Under the pieces are notes generated by a model, which was not told the origin of the DNA, made no database searches, and saw only the letters and a list, made by a program, of their open reading frames with translations. Below, piece by piece: positions 59,744 to 64,000 of a DNA stretch of 64,000 nt; position 1 is the stretch's first letter, and each line of letters opens with the position of its first letter. The stretch covers positions 186,001 to 250,000 of the forward strand of contig NZ_NFJK01000001.1 of the NCBI RefSeq assembly GCF_002159845.1, written 5' to 3'. The position numbers and the translations under genes are program-made. The stretch is from Anaeromassilibacillus sp. An250. Its GTDB lineage: Bacteria; Bacillota; Clostridia; Oscillospirales; Acutalibacteraceae.

Positions 59744-59785
59744 GAGGGGCGGGCCATCTGCGAAAATCGCACCGGCCGGCCCCTC
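59744..59785 (-). terminator. Hairpin in the cdsA-dxr gap
   Basis: GAGGGGCCGGCC and GGCCCGCCCCTC (one mismatch) can form a 12-bp stem just upstream of the dxr ribosome site. It could be an internal attenuator or an RNA-processing stem; the T-run after it is absent. Confidence 0.35.
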
Positions 59786-59814
59786 TATGAAGTATTATGA
59801 ACCGTTCTCTCGTT

Positions 59815-60633
59815 TTATATCACGATAGGCAAAAACTGTACCAAAAAATAAACAAATGGCGCTACAAAAATCACGCTGTCAAAGCGGTCCAGAATCCCAC
59901 CATGGCCCGGGATGATTTCGCTAAAATCCTTGATATGGCAGCTTCGTTTAATCAGCGAAAACGCCAGGTCGCCAATAACCGAGAGCCCCGCCCCCACAAA
60001 GCCGATCACCAACAGCGATAGATAGGAGACATCGACCTCGTACGAATAAAACAGCGCCTGGAAGACATAGCCAAACACCAGCATGGCCACGACGTTTAAG
60101 ACAAACCCGCCGATCAAACCCTCCACCGTTTTTTTCGGGCTGATCTGTGGGCATAGCTTCCGTTTCCCCCAGAAGCTTCCTGCAAAAAATGCCCCGGCAT
60201 CCGCAATCCACGCGGAGAAGATCGCGATAATCACATAGAACATCCCATGCCCGCCGCCAGACTCCCGCAGGCCAACCAAGGTCTGCAAAGCAGTTGGAAT
60301 CAAAAGCGACATGCTGTACACAACGCCGATCTCCCGGAAGGTGAACAATTGATGGTAAAAAATCAACGCGCTAAAAATGACGACCGTATAAATGTAATAG
60401 GCCGCCTGCTGCCACGTGCCCTGAAGCAGTGGCAGCACAGCGGCAAAAACGACACTGGGGATCAATAAAATATAATTTTTGGACATACCTAGGGCAGAGA
60501 TAATTTCTACGACGCCCATCACAGAGATGAGGGCAATCGCCAGATTGAGCGCTAAGGGAAACATCTGATTAAAGAGTACAATCGCCAGCAAAAAAACAAC
60601 CAATGCCGCTCCAGAAACCACTCTCGATTTCAA
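59815..60633 (-). CDS. cdsA: Phosphatidate cytidylyltransferase
   Basis: CdsA makes CDP-diacylglycerol from phosphatidate and CTP for phospholipid synthesis. The 272-residue protein has about eight membrane helices. The C-terminal signature reads DLAFSLIKRSCHIKDFSEII followed by PGHGGILDRFDSVIF. The start codon is TTG at 60633 with GGAGGG six bases upstream, directly abutting the uppS stop. Confidence 0.96.
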   Translation of the reverse strand: MKSRVVSGAALVVFLLAIVLFNQMFPLALNLAIALISVMGVVEIISALGMSKNYILLIPSVVFAAVLPLLQGTWQQAAYYIYTVVIFSALIFYHQLFTFREIGVVYSMSLLIPTALQTLVGLRESGGGHGMFYVIIAIFSAWIADAGAFFAGSFWGKRKLCPQISPKKTVEGLIGGFVLNVVAMLVFGYVFQALFYSYEVDVSYLSLLVIGFVGAGLSVIGDLAFSLIKRSCHIKDFSEIIPGHGGILDRFDSVIFVAPFVYFLVQFLPIVI

Positions 60634-61362
60634 TTATATCCCTCCAAAGCGCCGATTTCGTTTGGCAAATTCATCCAAGGCGCGATCCAAATCCTGCGTG
60701 GTGAAGTCCGGCCATAAGATGTCCATAATCACATATTCGCTGTAAGCAGATTGCCATAGCAAAAAATTAGAAGTACGGTTTTCCCCGCTGGGGCGGATGA
60801 TGAGATCCGGGTCTGGCTGCCCCGCGGTATAGAGATAGCGGGAAATTGCGTCTTCGTCGATTTCATCCGGCTGGATTGCGCCGGATTTCACCTCTTGCGC
60901 CAACCGGCGCACCGCATGTGCGAGCTCTGCGCGCCCGCCGTAATTCATGGCGATATTGAGCACCATGCCGGTTTTATTCTTGCTGGATTCCTCTACCCGT
61001 TCAATCAAGCCGCGCAAAACCGGGTCGAATACAGAAACGTCCCCGATGAAACGCGTGCGGATATTTTCCTCCGTAAAGTCCCGGAGCGCCTCCTCCAGAT
61101 ACTGCTTGAAAAGGCGCATTAGGGCCTTGACTTCCTCCTGCGGCCGTTTCCAGTTCTCTGTGGAAAACGCATACACCGTCAAATAGGGGATGCCAATCTG
61201 ACTGCAATATTTTGTAATCGTCCGGAAATTGGAGGCCCCGGCCACATGCCCCGCCGAACGCGGCAAACCGCGCTTTTTGGCCCAGCGGCCATTTCCGTCC
61301 ATGATAATCCCCACATGGCGTGGAAGAAGCTCTGCTTTTCGAATTCCGCTCGCATCTTTCAT
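60634..61362 (-). CDS. uppS: Undecaprenyl diphosphate synthase (isoprenyl transferase)
   Basis: UppS builds C55 undecaprenyl diphosphate, the lipid carrier of wall synthesis, from FPP and IPP. The 242 residues include HVGIIMDGNGRWAKKRGLPR with the catalytic Asp, SAGHVAGASNFRTI, LTVYAFSTENWKRP and RPSGENRTSNFLLWQSAYSE. The ATG at 61362 has GGGA eight bases upstream; an ATG at 61386 has no site. It follows frr by about 39 bases. Confidence 0.96.
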   Translation of the reverse strand: MKDASGIRKAELLPRHVGIIMDGNGRWAKKRGLPRSAGHVAGASNFRTITKYCSQIGIPYLTVYAFSTENWKRPQEEVKALMRLFKQYLEEALRDFTEENIRTRFIGDVSVFDPVLRGLIERVEESSKNKTGMVLNIAMNYGGRAELAHAVRRLAQEVKSGAIQPDEIDEDAISRYLYTAGQPDPDLIIRPSGENRTSNFLLWQSAYSEYVIMDILWPDFTTQDLDRALDEFAKRNRRFGGI

Positions 61363-61401
61363 CGTATTCGTCCCATCTCTATTCATGAATATGCAGGAGC
61401 A

Positions 61402-61956
61402 TTAGATCTCCATGATTTCTTTTTGCTTCTTTTCAAAGATGGAATCGATCTCTTTGCAATACTTATCCGTGAGATCCTGCGTCTTCTTCTCGCCTTTCTT
61501 CAGGTCATCCTCGCTGATCTCCGCTTTCTTTTCCATCGCCTTCAGCTTCTCAATGGCATCGCGGCGGATGGAACGCACCGTGATCTTCGTCTCCTCCGCC
61601 ATCTTGCTGACCTCTTTGACAAGCTCCTTGCGGCGCTCCTCGGTCAACTGCGGGAAGGTCATCCGGATCACCTTGCCGTCGCTCTGCGGGTTGATGCCGA
61701 TGTCGGACGCCTGAATCGCCTTTTCAATCGCACGGCACACCGACGCATCCCACGGCTGGATCACCAATACGCGCGCCTCTGCCACAGACACCGCTGCCAG
61801 CTGGTTGATCGCGGTGGGCGCCCCGTAATAATCCACTTTTACCTTATCCAGCACAGCCGGATTTGCCCGGCCCACACGGACACCCGCATAGGTGTGCTCC
61901 AAATTTGCTGCGCTCTTTTCCATACGCTCTTCCGCGTTTTTCAATACTTCTTTCAC
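61402..61956 (-). CDS. frr: Ribosome recycling factor
   Basis: RRF splits post-termination ribosomes together with EF-G. The 184 residues begin at GTG ([20 protein letters not shown]) with AAAGGAGGAAG six bases upstream and follow the family pattern: [37 protein letters not shown] and [18 protein letters not shown]. The GTG overlaps the pyrH stop (GTGA), so the two are translationally coupled. A longer in-frame start should not be used. Confidence 0.97.
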   Translation of the reverse strand: MKEVLKNAEERMEKSAANLEHTYAGVRVGRANPAVLDKVKVDYYGAPTAINQLAAVSVAEARVLVIQPWDASVCRAIEKAIQASDIGINPQSDGKVIRMTFPQLTEERRKELVKEVSKMAEETKITVRSIRRDAIEKLKAMEKKAEISEDDLKKGEKKTQDLTDKYCKEIDSIFEKKQKEIMEI

Positions 61957-62669
61957 TGTTCTTCCTCCTTTACAATGGTGCCAATCGGTTCCCCGCAAAT
62001 GGCTTTTTTGATATTTTCCGGCTGGTCAATGCTGAACACCAGGATCGGAATGTTGTTATCCTTGCACATGGTGGCAGCGGTACTGTCCATCACCTGCAAG
62101 TTTTGATTCAATACATCCATAAACGAAAGGGTATCGTACTTTACGGCGTTCGGATTTTTCTTCGGGTCGCTATCATAAACGCCGTCCACCATCGTGGCCT
62201 TGAGGATAATATCCGCATCAATCTCGGCAGCGCGCAAAGAGGCCGCTGTATCGGTGGAGAAGAAGGGGTTGCCCGTTCCACATCCGAACACTACGACACG
62301 GCCTTTTTCCAAATGCCGCACGGCGCGGTTCCGAATATAGGGCTCTGCGATCTGCTGCATGGAAATGGCGGTCTGCACACGCACCGTCAGCCCCAACTGT
62401 TCCAACGCATCCGCTACGCCGAGCGCATTGATGGTAGTTGCCAGCATGCCCATGTGGTCTGCACGGGTGCGGTCCATCTGTCCGCTACTGCGGCCGCGCC
62501 AGAAATTGCCTCCGCCTACGACAATGGCAATCTGAACGCCCATGTCCACGCATTCTTTAATCGGGCGGCAGATGCGCAAAACCGTCTCAAAATCAATGCC
62601 ATGCGTCTCGTTTCCCGCAAGGGACTCCCCGCTCAACTTTAAAAGGACCCGCTTATATTTCGGTTGCAA
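61953..62669 (-). CDS. pyrH: Uridylate kinase
   Basis: PyrH phosphorylates UMP to UDP. The 238 residues start with [20 protein letters not shown] and include [34 protein letters not shown] and [20 protein letters not shown], the bacterial UMP kinase pattern. A TTG at 62669 with AGGAG eight bases upstream is preferred over a TTG at 62678 that touches the same site. It is the first gene of the pyrH-to-polC block; a -10-like TATAAT lies just upstream, but no convincing -35 was seen. Confidence 0.96.
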   Translation of the reverse strand: MQPKYKRVLLKLSGESLAGNETHGIDFETVLRICRPIKECVDMGVQIAIVVGGGNFWRGRSSGQMDRTRADHMGMLATTINALGVADALEQLGLTVRVQTAISMQQIAEPYIRNRAVRHLEKGRVVVFGCGTGNPFFSTDTAASLRAAEIDADIILKATMVDGVYDSDPKKNPNAVKYDTLSFMDVLNQNLQVMDSTAATMCKDNNIPILVFSIDQPENIKKAICGEPIGTIVKEEEQ

Positions 62670-62678
62670 ATGAAACAA

Positions 62679-63024
62679 CTCCTATTATATATTTTGTAGA
62701 TTGTGTAACAGCTTCTATTATTTTACAATATGCATTCCGCAATGTAAAGCATTTCCTTTGCATTTCACGCATTATTCACAAGTCCGCCATACTCTTGTCC
62801 ACAGCCGCTTATTGTCCTGCGCAGAAAGAAACGGACGCCGTCGTTCTTTGACAAAATTCCAGCAACAAGCTGGGACTGCCTCCAGGGGCCCGGTGCTGGA
62901 ACACCCCCAAGCCCTTTACGTTCCCGCACTCGACATCCCACCTGAAAGGTGGCTTTTGTTGCGTTTGCCCTTGATAAACATATAAAAGGGCGGCGGGATA
63001 ATCCCATACCTGCTTTCATGTATA
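62679..63024. other. Intergenic stretch without a supported gene
   Basis: These 346 bases separate pyrH from the MerR gene. The pyrH leader is at the left end. The middle contains small hairpins (CCAGCAACAAGCTGG at 62861-62875 and CCACCTGAAAGGTGG near 62939-62953, the latter followed by CTTTTG like a plus-strand terminator). An open minus-strand frame of 84 codons has no ribosome site and unlikely composition. The stretch resembles non-coding tails seen at the ends of mobile elements in gut Firmicutes, but I cannot name it. Confidence 0.4.
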
Positions 63025-63807
63025 TTATCTATCAACATAAACCTGCGCTTCATAATTCCATTGTAAAATTCCCGATACAACGATGAGTTGTACCGTAAAC
63101 CGTGGCTCTACGCCATATTCTGTTTGGGCTATGTGAATCAATTTGCGCAGCGTTTGCTCTCGATTTTCTTCTGTGCAGTTCGCGCATAGGTATTTCCCTT
63201 TTGGAAGCACCTTTATGCCGTCTATATTCACATAATCCATACAGACAGCAAAGAGCCTTGTCATTCCGTTTTCCGTGTATATGCCAGCTAAATCCTCAAA
63301 GGAAAACTGCTCTTTTAAGGCAGGCGTAACTTTGTCGTAGAAATGGCTGAGATAATTCCAAAGATTGTCAAGCGTTGGAACTTCTAAAGTATCTGAAAGC
63401 AAAATAACACGCTCTGGATAATCTTTGACAAAGGAGCTATTGAACTTTTGTTGCCTCTGCAATTTACTTTCATAGTCCGCCTTTGCCAACTGGATTTTTG
63501 ATTTGCTGTACTGGAGCGCCGCCATTTTTTCATCGGCCTTTTTTTCTGCTTGCGCTAAAAAATCGATAATTTTTTCAAGATCGTCATATTCTAAAACCGT
63601 CTTGATCTCCTGCAAAGATAAGTCCATCAGCTGCAAAGCCCGCACCGTATTTAGGCGGACAATGTCTTGTTCGGTATAATAGCGGTAATTCGTCCATTCA
63701 TCCTTTTTGCTTGGCTTCACTAATCCGATACGGTCATAGTGCCGCAGCGTTTCGTTCGTTGTATGGGCTGCCTTTGCTGCTTCCCCTATTGAAAAATAGT
63801 TCTTCAT
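63025..63807 (-). CDS. MerR-family transcriptional regulator with effector domain
   Basis: This 260-residue regulator has the MerR winged HTH at 1-75 (YFSIGEAAKAAHTTNETLRH, YDRIGLVKPSKKDEWTNYRY, YTEQDIVRLNTVRALQLMDL). A dimer coiled coil follows (about 78-125). The C-terminal domain of about 130 residues ends ILQWNYEAQVYVDR and resembles a GyrI-like drug-sensing fold in its strand pattern; that is tentative. It contains a Cys pair (YLCANC). It is divergent from an ABC ATPase gene, and the shared control region has a perfect MerR-type operator. Two 60-base lines counted by hand give about 38 and 47 percent GC, below the left-hand neighbours. Confidence 0.9.
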   Translation of the reverse strand: MKNYFSIGEAAKAAHTTNETLRHYDRIGLVKPSKKDEWTNYRYYTEQDIVRLNTVRALQLMDLSLQEIKTVLEYDDLEKIIDFLAQAEKKADEKMAALQYSKSKIQLAKADYESKLQRQQKFNSSFVKDYPERVILLSDTLEVPTLDNLWNYLSHFYDKVTPALKEQFSFEDLAGIYTENGMTRLFAVCMDYVNIDGIKVLPKGKYLCANCTEENREQTLRKLIHIAQTEYGVEPRFTVQLIVVSGILQWNYEAQVYVDR

Positions 63808-63822
63808 TTCTATTTTCTCCTA

Positions 63823-63853
63823 TTGACCTTTGTGTAACACAAAGGTTTATACT
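63823..63853 (+). promoter_or_regulatory. MerR-type promoter with operator in a 19-bp spacer
   Basis: TTGACC (63823-63828) and TATACT (63848-63853) are 19 bases apart, the long spacing that MerR-family activators correct. The spacer and -35 hold a perfect dyad, ACCTTTGTG-TAA-CACAAAGGT (63826-63846). It drives the ABC gene to the right and lies 16 bases from the MerR start, so autoregulation is likely. Confidence 0.85.
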
Positions 63854-63919
63854 TCATTCTAGCATAAGAGATTGCGAAAGACAATCCATATTGCAATGCT
63901 GTTTAGGAGGAATGGCTAC

Positions 63920-64000
63920 ATGATCGAACTTAAGCAAGTAACAAAGCAGTACGGGCAAGCAACCGTGCTAAAAAACATTACCCTTTCGATTGGCGAACCG
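63920..64000 (+). CDS. ABC transporter ATP-binding protein, N-terminal fragment (runs out of window)
   Basis: Only 27 codons are visible: MIELKQVTKQYGQATVLKNI then TLSIGEP. This is the usual opening of an ABC ATPase, with the A-loop Tyr in KQYG just before the first strand. AGGAGG nine bases upstream supports the ATG at 63920. It lies immediately downstream of the MerR-type promoter, so it is probably the first gene of a drug- or peptide-efflux operon induced through the MerR protein. The rest, including Walker A, is beyond the edge. Confidence 0.8.
   Translation, partial: MIELKQVTKQYGQATVLKNITLSIGEP

Noticed and set aside
62765-63019. An 84-codon minus-strand frame
   Set aside because: No ribosome site, no recognisable domain and Cys/Arg/Gly-rich composition. 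The sequence looks non-coding with small hairpins.
1-64000. CRISPR array, tRNA or rRNA genes
   Set aside because: Intergenic regions were read for regularly spaced repeats, cloverleaf patterns with GTTCGA-type arms, and rRNA segments. None was seen, although a weak tRNA could be missed by eye.

Overview
The window looks like the chromosome of a low-to-mid GC, Gram-positive, anaerobic clostridium, most likely of the Oscillospiraceae (Ruminococcaceae) type. This is inferred from gene content and order and was not tested by any search. The indicators are the block pyrH-frr-uppS-cdsA-dxr-rseP-ispG-polC, a ytfJ/GerW sporulation gene beside scpA-scpB and a dacF-like carboxypeptidase, short HisG with HisZ, zinc-binding forms of L28 and L32, a pyruvate kinase with the extra C-terminal PEP-utiliser domain, and a biotin-dependent carboxyltransferase set made of separate subunits. 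Most genes lie on the minus strand, so operons read from high to low coordinates.

Layout. 1-5,100: the pyruvate kinase 3' end, a sugar O-acetyltransferase and a three-gene biotin carboxyltransferase operon resembling the 12S/1.3S/5S transcarboxylase. 5,100-10,850: an operon of M50 protease, scpA, scpB, DUF2953, ytfJ, dac, rluB and a small unknown gene. 10,900-17,500: rpmB alone on the plus strand, then plsY, der, a radical-SAM DUF512 gene, yceD-rpmF, a small P-loop protein and glucose-6-phosphate isomerase. 17,600-21,500: a second D-Ala-D-Ala carboxypeptidase, a detached hisH-hisF pair and nagB. 21,600-34,200: envelope and transport genes, namely a small membrane protein, a GH25 lysozyme, an HMA-fold protein, a MacB-like ABC system with a large secreted partner, a family-10-like glycosidase lipoprotein, a CapD/FlaA1-type nucleotide-sugar dehydratase and a NitT/TauT-type ABC importer. 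34,280-36,800: a zinc-ribbon protein, EF-P, AroQ, YqeG and S21.

36,800-42,680 is the main accessory region. An XRE regulator is translationally coupled to an ImmA/IrrE-type metalloprotease. Two large TPR/Sel1-type proteins of unknown function follow on the other strand and share an MGLF-plus-basic N-terminus. Next come a frameshifted remnant of a TIGR04076-like gene and a hairpin-rich non-coding stretch that resembles the end of a small IS200/IS605-type element. 42,680-49,150 is the histidine operon hisZGDCBAIE, behind a clear promoter and lacking hisH and hisF. 49,200-51,510 holds a YjjG-like HAD phosphatase and a TIR-Sel1 protein whose base composition is clearly lower in GC than its neighbours. 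51,530-62,670 is a gamma-carbonic-anhydrase-like gene followed by the polC-to-pyrH replication, isoprenoid and lipid block. The right edge holds a MerR regulator divergent from an ABC ATPase that runs out of the window, with a textbook MerR operator (19-bp spacer) between them.

The best candidates for undescribed biology are the XRE-ImmA/Sel1 island, the TIR-Sel1 protein and the hairpin-rich element upstream of the pseudogene. No CRISPR array, tRNA or rRNA gene was seen.
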